From VRUE01 sp963774555 (lineage in GTDB: Bacteria > Actinomycetota > Thermoleophilia > Solirubrobacterales > 70-9): DNA of 64,000 nucleotides. The stretch lies in the NCBI GenBank assembly GCA_963774555.1, contig CAVZFL010000001.1:1116001-1180000 (forward strand), in the 5' to 3' direction. This document shows positions 1-7,837 of this stretch, piece by piece. A model generated the notes under the pieces. That model was not told where the DNA came from and made no database searches. It saw only the letters and a list, made by a program, of their open reading frames with translations. The stretch's first letter is position 1, and the number at the start of each line of letters is the position of its first letter. A program made the translations under genes and the position numbers.

Positions 1-442
1 CGATCCAGACGTTGGAGCCGACGACGACGTCGCGCTTGTAGATGCCCTGGGAGCGGATCGGGCGCTCGACTTCGACCACGCCATGATCGAAGTCGATGAA
101 CATCGCCCGGTCGGCGATCACGCACTGCTCGCCGATCCGCACGCGCTGGTAGGCCGAGATCGTGCACTCCTGCCCCATCACCGTCTTGGCGCCGATCTCG
201 ACCCGGCCCTCGTGGCAGCGGATCTTGCTCCCGTCGCCGATCCAGACGAAGCGGCCGAAGTCGACCTGGCCCTTCGGGGCGATCTGCAGTTCGAGGCCGC
301 GGCCGAGGAAGAGCAGGCCGTCGGTGCGCCAGCGCCGGCCGGCGGCGGTGAAGAGGCGACGGCGTAGGTAGCGGCCAAGCAGCCGCCCGTATTTGCGGTT
401 GAGCATCCCGTGGGCGGCGAGGAAGCGGAGCGTGCGAATCAC
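1..442 (-). CDS. hexapeptide-repeat (left-handed beta-helix) acyltransferase, C-terminus cut by window edge
   Basis: About 147 codons are visible on the minus strand, starting from a GTG at 442; an in-frame ATG at 406 is the alternative start and neither has a clear Shine-Dalgarno. After a basic N-terminal stretch (RKYGRLLGRYLRRR) the protein shows the irregular hexapeptide pattern of trimeric acyltransferases, with runs such as VWIGDGSKIRC, VEIGAKTVMGQ, VRIGEQCVIAD and VVVGSNVWI. Members of this fold transfer acetyl or longer acyl groups from CoA to sugars or small molecules, often in envelope polysaccharide synthesis. The characteristic loop FIDFDHG is present. The gene is divergent from meaB, 29 bases away. 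The substrate cannot be told from sequence, and the C-terminal part lies outside the window. Confidence 0.75.
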   Translation of the reverse strand, partial: MIRTLRFLAAHGMLNRKYGRLLGRYLRRRLFTAAGRRWRTDGLLFLGRGLELQIAPKGQVDFGRFVWIGDGSKIRCHEGRVEIGAKTVMGQECTISAYQRVRIGEQCVIADRAMFIDFDHGVVEVERPIRSQGIYKRDVVVGSNVWI

Positions 443-471
443 GGCGGCGGGGACTTTAGACTCACCGAGCC

Positions 472-1434
472 ATGACCGACGCCGCCAAGACCGCCTCGCT
501 CGCCGAGCGCCTCGTTGCCGGCGACAAGCGCGCGCTGGCGCGGGCGATCACCCTGATCGAGTCCGACGACCCGGCCGGCTGGGAGCTGGTGCGCGAGGTC
601 TACCCGCGCACCGGCAGGGCGCGGATCGTCGGCTTCACCGGACCGCCGGGGGTGGGCAAGAGCACGCTGATCGGGGCGCTGACGGCAGAGCTGCGCAAGG
701 CCGAGCGCCAGGTCGCGGTGCTCTCGATCGACCCCTCCAGCCCCTTCACCCATGGTGCCCTGCTGGGCGACCGGATCCGCCTCTCCGACCACTTTCTCGA
801 CCCCGGCGTCTTCATCCGTTCGATGGCCTCGCGCGGCGCCCTCGGCGGCCTCTCCGAGGCGGCCCTGCAGGTGGCGCTGGCGATGGACGCCGCCGGCAAG
901 GACGACGTCCTGATCGAGACCGTCGGCGTCGGCCAGGCCGAGATCGACATCGTCGACCACGCCGACACGATCGTGCTGGCGCTGATGCCCGGCTCGGGCG
1001 ACTCGATCCAGGCGCTGAAGGCGGGCGTGATGGAGATCCCCGACGTGATCGTCGTCAACAAGGCCGACCACCCGATGACCGACACGATGGTGCGCGAGGT
1101 GCGCGGGGTCCTCGCCCTCTCGCACGACCCCGAAGGCTGGACGGTGCCGATCCTGCGCACCGAGGCCGCCCGCGGCGAGGGCGTCGCCGAGCTGGCCGAG
1201 GCGATCAGGGAGCACCGCGAGCACATCGAGGCCGAGGGCACGCTGGAGCAGCGGCGGGCTCGCAACCTGCGCAGCGAGGTGATGGGCATCGCCACTTCCC
1301 GTATGCGCCGTCGCATGGAGGCGACCGCGGCCAGCGATCCCGAGACGGCGGCGCTGCTCGAGCGCGTGGTGCGACGCGAGCTCGACCCGGCGAGCGCCGC
1401 TTCGGAGCTGCTCGCGAGGCAGGCCGATGACTGA
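472..1434 (+). CDS. meaB: MeaB/ArgK-family GTPase, methylmalonyl-CoA mutase chaperone
   Basis: This 320-residue G3E-type GTPase has a P-loop GPPGVGKST at residues 57-65, a switch region containing IETVGVGQAE, and the guanine-specificity motif NKAD at 196-199. MeaB proteins escort adenosylcobalamin onto acyl-CoA mutases and protect or reactivate them. The partner is plausibly the split mutase encoded at 13263-14885 and 19578-19997 in this window. Length is normal for the family and the ATG at 472 gives the usual N-terminus. The downstream PRC-barrel gene overlaps its last 8 bases, so the two are probably co-translated. A role in the mutase system rather than in arginine transport (the old ArgK name) is inferred from the neighbourhood. 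Confidence 0.93.
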   Translation: MTDAAKTASLAERLVAGDKRALARAITLIESDDPAGWELVREVYPRTGRARIVGFTGPPGVGKSTLIGALTAELRKAERQVAVLSIDPSSPFTHGALLGDRIRLSDHFLDPGVFIRSMASRGALGGLSEAALQVALAMDAAGKDDVLIETVGVGQAEIDIVDHADTIVLALMPGSGDSIQALKAGVMEIPDVIVVNKADHPMTDTMVREVRGVLALSHDPEGWTVPILRTEAARGEGVAELAEAIREHREHIEAEGTLEQRRARNLRSEVMGIATSRMRRRMEATAASDPETAALLERVVRRELDPASAASELLARQADD

Positions 1435-1828
1435 GCCGGCTACCCCGCTGCCGTCGCTGGACGAGGCGAAGCGCTGGCGCGGCTGTGTGGTCGACGACGC
1501 CGAAGGCTCGCGGGTGGGCGAGGTCCACAGCGTCTTCGCCGACGCATCGGATGGCAGCCCGACCTGGTTGATCCTCAAACGCGGCGGTCGTTTCAATCGC
1601 ACGCTGCTGGCGGTTCCGCTGCGCGACTGCGCCGCGGGCGGCGGTCGCGTCTGGGCCGCGCATCCGAGCCGGGCGATCCGCAGCTCTCCCGTCGTCGATC
1701 CGCGGCGGCCGCTGCTGCGCGAGCACGAGCTGACGATCTGCGCCCACTACGGCATCAGCGAGCGGGTCGGCCGGGCGGCGCAGGTGGCGGGGCGCGAGGC
1801 GGGCGTGGTCACCTCACGACCCGGCTGA
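1427..1828 (+). CDS. PRC-barrel-like domain protein
   Basis: This protein of 133 residues has an N-terminal half (RGCVVDDAEGSRVGEVHSVFADASDG.PTWLILKRG) resembling the PRC-barrel, a small beta-barrel found in RimM, photoreaction-centre H subunits and many short actinobacterial proteins. The second half (HELTICAHYGI) follows the pattern of actinobacterial PRC-barrel proteins. No catalytic motif is visible, and a binding or scaffolding role is all that can be proposed. It overlaps the meaB stop by 8 bases, which suggests translational coupling, but no functional link to MeaB is known to me. Confidence 0.6.
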   Translation: MTEPATPLPSLDEAKRWRGCVVDDAEGSRVGEVHSVFADASDGSPTWLILKRGGRFNRTLLAVPLRDCAAGGGRVWAAHPSRAIRSSPVVDPRRPLLREHELTICAHYGISERVGRAAQVAGREAGVVTSRPG

Positions 1829-1877
1829 ACCGCTCGCCATCATCTCCTCGTAGTCAGGAGGTGGAAAGGTTGACGCG

Positions 1878-3680
1878 ATGGTCCTGTTGATGCTCTTCGG
1901 CTTCGTCGCCGGCGCCGGCACGGCGCTCTCGCCGTGCGTGCTGCCGGTGCTGCCGATCGCGCTCGCGGCCGGCGCGACCGGCGGGCGACGCCGGCCGCTG
2001 GGGATCGTCGTCGGCCTCGCCCTCTCCTTCACCTTTGCCACGGTTGCGCTGGTCTACGCGATCTCGGCCCTGGGCCTGCCCGACGACCTGCTGCGCAAGC
2101 TGGCGATCGCGGTCCTCCTCGCCTTCGGCGTGACCCTGATGATCCCGCCGCTGGCCGTCCGGGTCGAGGCCTGGCTGAGCCGCTTCGCCGGCCGCGCAGG
2201 GGTTGCCGGAGGCGGGGGAGACGGCTTCTGGTCGGGGACGGCGGTCGGCGCCAGCCTCGGGCTCGTCTACGCCCCCTGCGCCGGCCCGATCCTCGCCGGG
2301 GTGATCACCGTCTCGGCCTCGCAGCCGTTCACCGCCGGGCGGCTGGCCGTCGCGCTCAGCTACGGGATCGGCTCCGCTGTCGTCCTCCACCTCCTGATGC
2401 TGGGCGGGCGACGCGTCACCGCCCCACTGGCCCGCCGCGGCCCCGGCCTGCAGGTGGCGATGGGAGCGGTGATGGTCGTCGTCGCGCTGGCGATGGCGGG
2501 CGATTACGACATCCGCTTCCAGAACTCGATCGCCAGCTCGCTGCCCGGCTTCCTCGTCAACCCCACCGAAAGCCTCGAGGACACGGCCGCGGCGCGCACC
2601 GCGCTCAGCGACGTGCGCGGCGAATCCGCCCAAGGCGTCGGAGCGAAGGCGACGAGCGGCGCGAGAGGGCCGTCGGGGATCTCTCCCCAGGAACTCCCGC
2701 GAAGCGGCCTGGGGAGGGATCCCCGACGGCCCGCATACGCCGCGCTGCCGCTGCTCGGCCCGGCTCCCGAATTCGTCGACAACCAGGACTGGTTCAACAC
2801 CCCGGGCGAGCGGCCGCTGACCCTGCGCTCGCTGCGCGGCCGCGTCGTCCTCGTCGACTTCTGGACCTACACCTGCATCAACTGCCTGCGCACGCTGCCC
2901 TACCTGACCGCCTGGGACCGGACCTACCGCAAGGACGGCCTGACCATCGTCGGCGTCCACTCGCCCGAGTTCCCCTTCGAGAAGGACGCCGGCAACGTCG
3001 AGGAAGCGATCGAGCGCAACGGCATCCAATACCCGGTGGCGCAGGACAACGACCTCGCCACATGGAGCGCCTACGGCACCCAGTACTGGCCCTCGGAGTA
3101 CTTCATCGACGCCCGGGGGCGGGTGCGCTTCGTCCACTACGGCGAGGGCGAATACGGCGAGAAGGAGCAGATCATCCGCGAGCTGCTGAGGGAAGCGGGA
3201 CGTCCGGTCGCAAAGCACGACTCAGGCGCCAGCGGGATCGAACCTTCGGCCGGTGTGACGACGCCGGAGACCTATCTCGGCGCGGCGCGGGCGGAACGCT
3301 TCGTCAACCCGACGCTCTCGCCCGGCGAGCACGATTTCGGCAGGCCTCCGACGCCGGGACCTGACGAATTCGCCTACAGCGGCCGCTGGAAGATCACACT
3401 CGACTCGGCAACTGCCGAGGGCGGCTCGCTCGACCTCAGCTTTGGCGCGCGCCACGTCTACCTCGTGCTCGGCTCGCCGGGGAGGACCCGCAGCGTTCGC
3501 GTCTTGCTCGATGGTCGGCCGATCCCGGCGAGCCTGGCCGGCTCGGACGTTCGCCACGGCTCGGTCAGGGTCACCGGCCAGCGCCTCTACAACCTGGTTG
3601 ACCTGCCCGGCGTCGGCCACCACCGGCTGACGCTGGAACCGGAAGCGGGGGTGACCGGCTATGCCTTCACCTTCGGCTAG
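1878..3680 (+). CDS. dipZ: DipZ-like fusion: CcdA-type membrane domain, thioredoxin-like domain, C-terminal beta-sandwich
   Basis: This 600-residue three-part protein matches the layout of mycobacterial DipZ. Residues 1-220 form a CcdA/DsbD-type membrane domain with its two hallmark cysteines in SPCVLPVLP and YAPCAGPIL, which carry electrons across the membrane. Residues about 300-450 are a TlpA-like thioredoxin domain with active site CINC, exposed outside. The last 150 residues (GRWKITLDSATAEGGSLDLSF...) correspond to the DipZ C-terminal carbohydrate-binding-like domain. The likely role is to supply reducing power to extracytoplasmic thiols or cytochrome c maturation. The linker at residues about 254-290 is coded by a large in-frame inverted repeat (bases 2667-2732), which is unusual. 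A purine-rich stretch AGGAGGTGG at 1856-1864 precedes the ATG at a long spacing, with GAAAGG nearer. Confidence 0.88.
   Translation: MVLLMLFGFVAGAGTALSPCVLPVLPIALAAGATGGRRRPLGIVVGLALSFTFATVALVYAISALGLPDDLLRKLAIAVLLAFGVTLMIPPLAVRVEAWLSRFAGRAGVAGGGGDGFWSGTAVGASLGLVYAPCAGPILAGVITVSASQPFTAGRLAVALSYGIGSAVVLHLLMLGGRRVTAPLARRGPGLQVAMGAVMVVVALAMAGDYDIRFQNSIASSLPGFLVNPTESLEDTAAARTALSDVRGESAQGVGAKATSGARGPSGISPQELPRSGLGRDPRRPAYAALPLLGPAPEFVDNQDWFNTPGERPLTLRSLRGRVVLVDFWTYTCINCLRTLPYLTAWDRTYRKDGLTIVGVHSPEFPFEKDAGNVEEAIERNGIQYPVAQDNDLATWSAYGTQYWPSEYFIDARGRVRFVHYGEGEYGEKEQIIRELLREAGRPVAKHDSGASGIEPSAGVTTPETYLGAARAERFVNPTLSPGEHDFGRPPTPGPDEFAYSGRWKITLDSATAEGGSLDLSFGARHVYLVLGSPGRTRSVRVLLDGRPIPASLAGSDVRHGSVRVTGQRLYNLVDLPGVGHHRLTLEPEAGVTGYAFTFG
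2667..2732. repeat. 25-bp-arm inverted repeat inside dipZ
   Basis: The left arm 2667-2691 begins GGGCCGTCGGGGATC and the right arm 2708-2732 ends GATCCCCGACGGCCC. They pair at 24 of 25 positions, and the mismatch would be a G-U wobble in RNA. The loop is 16 bases (2692-2707). The element is translated in frame and lies in the linker between the membrane and thioredoxin domains of DipZ, so it is tolerated by the protein. It could be an inserted palindromic mobile element or an mRNA hairpin; the sequence alone does not say which. Confidence 0.85.
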
Positions 3681-3687
3681 CTGAGCC

Positions 3688-4161
3688 TCAGTCGACGCTG
3701 CCCGGAGGCGCGATCCAAACGCTTTCGAATTCGAGGCCGGTGTGCTCGGCGAGCAGGTCGTAGTCGCTGTCGTAGTGCATGACGCCGAGGCCGTGCTGAG
3801 AGGCGATCGTCGCCAGCAGCATGTCCGGCATGCTGATCCGGTGGCTCACGGCCGGGTTCCTCGCCAGCTCCTGCTGAGTGCGTTCGGCGATCAACCAGCT
3901 GTCGGTGTCTGCGTCGGCTCGGGCAAAGTTGTCGAGGCGGATCGACATCGAATCGAACTCCGCAGCCGTTCGAGTGGAGTACAAGGTCTCGATTCGAAAG
4001 GGAGGGGTCGCATGAAGCTGCCCTGCAAGCAGCGCCGCCTCGAACTCGGCCAGCTTTCCTCCGTCGAGCCGTCGACCGCTATCCGGCCGGGCGTGGGCGA
4101 GCATCACTCGCGCGAAGGCAGAGAAGTCGAGCGCAACAGGCCCGGTTGCGTACCCGTTCAC
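3688..4161 (-). CDS. PIN-domain toxin-like protein (VapC family)
   Basis: This 157-residue protein has the acidic residues expected of a PIN ribonuclease: an early Asp in VALDFSAFARVM, a middle acidic stretch, and the C-terminal PDMLLATIASQHGLGV...YDSDYDLL, where PIN proteins carry the catalytic Asp cluster. VapC toxins cleave tRNA or rRNA and are held inactive by VapB. The start codon overlaps the stop of the upstream gene at 4158-4161 (ATGA), the classic arrangement of a toxin-antitoxin operon. An operator-like dyad lies just upstream of the antitoxin. The N-terminus is slightly divergent from textbook PIN domains, so the RNA target and activity are inferred. Confidence 0.75.
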   Translation of the reverse strand: MNGYATGPVALDFSAFARVMLAHARPDSGRRLDGGKLAEFEAALLAGQLHATPPFRIETLYSTRTAAEFDSMSIRLDNFARADADTDSWLIAERTQQELARNPAVSHRISMPDMLLATIASQHGLGVMHYDSDYDLLAEHTGLEFESVWIAPPGSVD

Positions 4162-4472
4162 GAGTCTTCATGGAGCAGTCGTTCGATCCGCTCGACGGAC
4201 GGGCGCCTCCATGCGGGCCTGCTTGGATCGGCCAGGACATCCAGATCGACCCCCGGGCAGCCGTCGTGCATCCACTGGACGAAGCTCTCGCGCGCCTCGC
4301 GACGCTGCTTCTCGTCGTCCGCGGCTGCAAGGGCCTCCTCGGCTGTGGCTGCGGCGCCCTTGATCACCAGGCGCTGGAAGTTGATCGGAATTCCACGTGT
4401 CCGCAGGGGCTCCAGCGCGGCCTCGACCTCCGCTGTCTCCGTGATCATGTGTCGCCTGCGCTTGGTCGGCAT
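4158..4472 (-). CDS. VapB-type antitoxin
   Basis: This 104-residue protein is rich in charged residues, with an N-terminal basic segment (PTKRRRHMITETAEVEAALEPLR) and a C-terminal tail (DPSRPAWRRPSVERIERLLHEDS) of the kind that wraps a PIN toxin. It is the first gene of the pair and overlaps the toxin start by 4 bases. Antitoxins of this class bind DNA as dimers and repress their own promoter together with the toxin; a strong dyad at 4476-4506 sits directly upstream of the start. Family assignment rests on size, gene order and overlap more than on a clear DNA-binding motif. Confidence 0.65.
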   Translation of the reverse strand: MPTKRRRHMITETAEVEAALEPLRTRGIPINFQRLVIKGAAATAEEALAAADDEKQRREARESFVQWMHDGCPGVDLDVLADPSRPAWRRPSVERIERLLHEDS

Positions 4473-4475
4473 GTC

Positions 4476-4506
4476 AGCGAGTGTAGCACCAAGTGCTGCA
4501 CTCGCT
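4476..4506. promoter_or_regulatory. operator-like dyad upstream of the VapBC-type operon
   Basis: Two 14-base arms, AGCGAGTGTAGCAC (4476-4489) and GTGCTGCACTCGCT (4493-4506), are complementary at 13 of 14 positions and separated by three bases. The dyad begins four bases upstream of the antitoxin start on the minus strand. That position and symmetry fit an autoregulatory operator for the toxin-antitoxin complex. Confidence 0.65.
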
Positions 4507-4590
4507 CCGAACGGCGAGGGAACGGCTCTGTCGATTGCATGCCCTTATAAGGGCACAGCGAAGCACTTTCTCCCCCCTCTTGGGAATCGG

Positions 4591-5736
4591 TCAGCAGCCG
4601 AGCTGGCGGGCGATGACCATCTGCTGCACCTCATCGGTGCCCTCGCCGATGGTGAGGATCTTGGCGTCGCGGTAGAAGCGGCAGACGGGGTACTCCTCGA
4701 TGAAGCCGTAGCCACCGTGAATCTGCACAGCCTCCTCGGTTGCGCGCACCGCGAGGCGTCCCGTGATCAGCTTCGCTTGGGCGGCGGTGAGCGTGAACGA
4801 CTTGCCGGCATCCTTCTCCAGCGCCGCCCGCCAGGTGAGCAGACGCGCCGCCTCGATCTGGGCCGAGAGGTCGGCGATCTTGGCCTGGATCGACTGGAAC
4901 TTGGAGATCGCCTGGCCGAACGCCTGACGCTCCTTGGCATAGGCGATCGCCTCGTCGAGGGCGCCCTGGGCGAGGCCGACGCCCATCGCAGCGACCCCGA
5001 TCCGACCGCCGTCGAGGATGTGGAGGAAGTTCTTGAAGCCGTCGCCGCGGCGGCCGAGCAGGTTGCCCTCGGGCAGGCGGCAGTCCTCGAATGAAAGCGG
5101 CCGCGTATCGGAAGCGTTCCAGCCCATCTTGCGGTAGCCCTCGCCGATCTCATAGCCCGGAGTACCGTTGGGCACGATCAGGTTGGAGACCTCCTTGCGC
5201 CCGTTCGCCTCACCGGTGACGGCCGTGATCGAGACGCACCCCGAGATCTCCGTCCCCGAGTTGGTGATGAACTGCTTCGCCCCGTTGACGACCCATTCCC
5301 CGTCCTCGAGCTTCGCCGTAGTCCGCACGTTCCCCGCATCCGACCCGGCCTCCGGCTCAGTCAGTCCAAACGAGGCAAGCCGTTCCCCCGAGCACAACCG
5401 CGGCAGCCACTCGTCCTTCTGCTCGTCCGACCCCCACAGATAGATCGGCATCGTCCCCAGCGAGGTATGTGCGGCCATCGTGATGCAAACCGAAGAGTCG
5501 ATCCGAGCCAGCTCTTCCACCGCCAGCACGTAAGAAAGAGTGTCCGCGCCTCCGCCCCCGTACTCCTGCGGAAACGGAATGCCCATCAGCCCAAGTCCGC
5601 CCAACTTGGAGACGATCTCGTAGGGAAAGCTCTTCGTCCGGTCGAGCTCCTCCGCGACCGGCTTGACCTCCGCAAGCGCAAACTCCCGTACGGTGTCGCG
5701 CAGCAGCCTCTGCTCGTCAGTGAGGTCGAAATCCAC
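4591..5736 (-). CDS. acyl-CoA dehydrogenase
   Basis: A full-length 381-residue FAD enzyme of the acyl-CoA dehydrogenase family, which oxidises acyl-CoA to trans-2-enoyl-CoA and passes electrons to ETF. Diagnostic stretches are FGLTEPEAGSDAG (FAD/substrate binding), QAFGQAISKFQSIQ in the C-terminal helical domain, and IHGGYGFIEEYPVCRFYRDA followed by GEGTDEVQ. The Glu of the last motif is at the usual catalytic base position of short/medium-chain enzymes. It is the third gene of an HxlR-aldehyde dehydrogenase-acyl-CoA dehydrogenase run, 21 bases after the ALDH. ETF and ETF:quinone oxidoreductase, its probable electron acceptors, are encoded at 20.1-23.6 kb. Chain-length or branched substrate preference cannot be read. 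Confidence 0.93.
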   Translation of the reverse strand: MDFDLTDEQRLLRDTVREFALAEVKPVAEELDRTKSFPYEIVSKLGGLGLMGIPFPQEYGGGGADTLSYVLAVEELARIDSSVCITMAAHTSLGTMPIYLWGSDEQKDEWLPRLCSGERLASFGLTEPEAGSDAGNVRTTAKLEDGEWVVNGAKQFITNSGTEISGCVSITAVTGEANGRKEVSNLIVPNGTPGYEIGEGYRKMGWNASDTRPLSFEDCRLPEGNLLGRRGDGFKNFLHILDGGRIGVAAMGVGLAQGALDEAIAYAKERQAFGQAISKFQSIQAKIADLSAQIEAARLLTWRAALEKDAGKSFTLTAAQAKLITGRLAVRATEEAVQIHGGYGFIEEYPVCRFYRDAKILTIGEGTDEVQQMVIARQLGC

Positions 5737-5757
5737 GGGCGGCAGCCTATGCGAGAG

Positions 5758-7194
5758 CTAGAGCTGCAGGCTCTTGACCTGGAGAAGCTCCTCAATGGCG
5801 TAGCGCCCGTTCTCGCGGCCGTGGCCCGACTGCTTGTAACCGCCGAAGGGCGCGAGCGGGTTGAAAGCACCGCCATTGATCTCGATCTGTCCGGTCCTGA
5901 TTCGCTTAGCCACGCCGATCGCCCGGTCCTGATCAGCCGACCAGACCCCACCGGCGAGGCCGTAGTCGGTGTCGTTGGCAATCCGAACGGCGTCGTCCTC
6001 GCCGTCGTAGGGCTGGATCGCCAGCACCGGCCCGAAGATCTCCTCCTGGGCGATCGTCATCTCCGGCGTCACCTCGGAGAAGACGGTGGGGCGGACGAAG
6101 TAGCCCTTGTCCAAACCCTCTGGCGCCGTGGCGCCGCCGGTCAGCAGCTTCGCTCCTTCGGCCTCGCCCTTCTCGATGTAGCCGCGCACCCGCTCGCGCT
6201 GCACCTCGGAGACGAGCGGGCCGAGCCGAGTCGATTCCTCGAACGGGTCGCCCGGTGTGAAGCTCTCTGCGGCCTGCGCCGCGATTTGCTCCGCTTCCGC
6301 CAGCTTCTCGCGCGGCACCAGCATCCGGGTCAGGGCGCTGCAGGTCTGGCCGGAGTTGAGGTAGCACTTGCCGACCCCGTCGGGCACGGCCTTGCTCAGG
6401 TCGGCGTCGTCGAGGATCACGTTGGGCGACTTGCCACCCAACTCCATCGCCACCGGCTTCACCGTCGCCGAGGCGAGCTCGGAGACGCGGCGGCCGGCTC
6501 GGGTCGAGCCGGTGAAGGAGACCATGTCGACGCCGGGGTGCCCGGCGATCGCCTCACCCACCTCCGGGCCGGTCCCGGTGACCAGGTTGAAGACGCCGGC
6601 GGGCAGCCCGGCAGCCTCGATCACCTCGGCGAGGATGAAGGCGTTGAGCGGCACGACCTCGCTTGGCTTCAGCACGACGGTGCAGCCGGCGGCGAGGGCG
6701 GGGGCGACCTTGCAGGCGATCTGGTTGAGCGGGTAGTTCCAGGGCGTGATCGCGCCGAGCACGCCTACCGGCTCGCGCAGCACCCGCGAGTTGCCGATCT
6801 CCTCCTCCCAGCGGACTTCCTCCATCAGGCTCGGCATCGCCCCGAACTGGGCGATCGGCAGCCCGGCCTGGATGATCTTGCTCAGCGTCAGCGGCATGCC
6901 CAGCTCCTGGGAGATGGTCGCCGCGATCTCATCGGCGCGCTCGGCAAGCCCGGCGGAGATCGCGCTCAGGTAGCCGGCGCGCTCCTCGCGCGAGGTCTGC
7001 GACCAGGACTCGAAGACGTCGCGGGCCGCGACCACGGCGCGGTCGGCGTCCGCGGCCGTGCAGGCCGCAATCGTCCCCATCGTCTCCTCGGTCGTCGAGT
7101 TGACGACCTCAAGCGTCCCGGAAGCCTCCGGCTCAACCCACTCCCCGCCGATGAAAACCTTGTCCTTGACCTGAACCTCCGCCGCCGTTGCCAT
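5758..7194 (-). CDS. NAD(P)-dependent aldehyde dehydrogenase
   Basis: A 478-residue member of the aldehyde dehydrogenase superfamily, oxidising an aldehyde to its acid. Visible are the cofactor-binding ITPWNYPL and KPSEVVPLNAF, the Rossmann loop FTGSTRAGRRV, the general base in MELGGKSPN and the nucleophilic Cys in NSGQTCSALTR. The EEIFGPVLAI and C-terminal GGYKQSGHGRENG motifs are also present. Length is normal. It lies between the HxlR regulator (52-base gap) and the acyl-CoA dehydrogenase (21-base gap), so the three probably form one transcript for turning an aldehyde into an acid or CoA intermediate. The true substrate is unknown. Confidence 0.93.
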   Translation of the reverse strand: MATAAEVQVKDKVFIGGEWVEPEASGTLEVVNSTTEETMGTIAACTAADADRAVVAARDVFESWSQTSREERAGYLSAISAGLAERADEIAATISQELGMPLTLSKIIQAGLPIAQFGAMPSLMEEVRWEEEIGNSRVLREPVGVLGAITPWNYPLNQIACKVAPALAAGCTVVLKPSEVVPLNAFILAEVIEAAGLPAGVFNLVTGTGPEVGEAIAGHPGVDMVSFTGSTRAGRRVSELASATVKPVAMELGGKSPNVILDDADLSKAVPDGVGKCYLNSGQTCSALTRMLVPREKLAEAEQIAAQAAESFTPGDPFEESTRLGPLVSEVQRERVRGYIEKGEAEGAKLLTGGATAPEGLDKGYFVRPTVFSEVTPEMTIAQEEIFGPVLAIQPYDGEDDAVRIANDTDYGLAGGVWSADQDRAIGVAKRIRTGQIEINGGAFNPLAPFGGYKQSGHGRENGRYAIEELLQVKSLQL

Positions 7195-7246
7195 CTCTCC
7201 TCCTAGTCATTCCGTCGATTGGCGAGTTGAGCACACCATAGGGTGC

Positions 7247-7747
7247 TTAAGTCGCCAATCGTCCGGCGACAGCCGCTGTGGGGAGGCCGGGGCCGGGGAT
7301 GGCGCGGGCGTCGCGGGCGTGGAGGACCTTGCCGCAGTCTTCGCAGATGCCGCGGTCGCTGACGCCGCCGCCGCACTCCTTGTGGACGATCAGCATCGGT
7401 GGGCCCCCGGGGTCGGGGGAGTAGCGGTCGCCCCAGTTGAGCAGGGCGATCAGGGCCGGCCAGAGGTCGAGCCCCTTCTCAGTGAGGAAGTACTCGTAGC
7501 GGGCCGGGCTTTCCTGGTAGGCGCGGCGCTCGAGGATCTCCTCCTCGATCAGCCTCTGTAGCCGGGCGGAGAGCACGTTGCGGGCGATGCCGAGGCTCTT
7601 CTGCAGCTCGTCGAAACGGCGGTTGCCGTTCATCACGTCGCGCACGATCAGCAGCGACCAGCGCTCGCCGACCACTTCCAGCGAGCGGGCGATCGAGCAG
7701 ACCTGCCCCGGATAGTCGTTGCGCAGCACAACGTGATCCTCGCACAC
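7247..7747 (-). CDS. HxlR-family transcriptional regulator with C-terminal zinc-ribbon-like tail
   Basis: This 166-residue protein has the HxlR winged helix: the conserved Cys in GQVCSIARSLEVVGERWSLL, then RRFDELQKSLGIARNVLSARLQRL as the recognition region and a wing with YEYFLTEKGLDLWPAL. Past the normal HxlR end it has HKECGGGVSDRGICEDCGKVLHARD, four Cys/His-type ligands arranged like a zinc ribbon. HxlR proteins often sense electrophiles or aldehydes through the conserved Cys, which would suit an aldehyde dehydrogenase operon. The GTG start lies three bases from a palindrome at 7751-7765, so it probably represses itself, the ALDH operon and the divergent thioesterase. Confidence 0.88.
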   Translation of the reverse strand: MCEDHVVLRNDYPGQVCSIARSLEVVGERWSLLIVRDVMNGNRRFDELQKSLGIARNVLSARLQRLIEEEILERRAYQESPARYEYFLTEKGLDLWPALIALLNWGDRYSPDPGGPPMLIVHKECGGGVSDRGICEDCGKVLHARDARAIPGPGLPTAAVAGRLAT

Positions 7748-7750
7748 TGG

Positions 7751-7810
7751 GTTGCATCAAGCAACTCAGTCGGCTAGGGTCCGCCCAACAGGAGTTGCTT
7801 GAAGCAACTC
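7751..7810. promoter_or_regulatory. two palindromic operators in the HxlR/thioesterase divergent region
   Basis: Two related palindromes share the half-site GTTGC/GCAAC: GTTGCATCAAGCAAC at 7751-7765 and the perfect 19-base GAGTTGCTTGAAGCAACTC at 7792-7810. The first abuts the HxlR start and the second is 28 bases upstream of the small ORF at 7838. Common half-sites on both sides of a divergent promoter suggest control of both directions by one dimer, most likely the HxlR protein. Confidence 0.7.
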
Positions 7811-7837
7811 ACAGAGAGCGCGAATGGAGGCGCTGCG

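Noticed and set aside
1854..3218. Long open frame (454 codons) on the minus strand opposite dipZ
   Set aside because: Composition is Arg/Gly/Asp-rich without any domain pattern, and it lies opposite a well-supported gene; it is a high-GC shadow frame.
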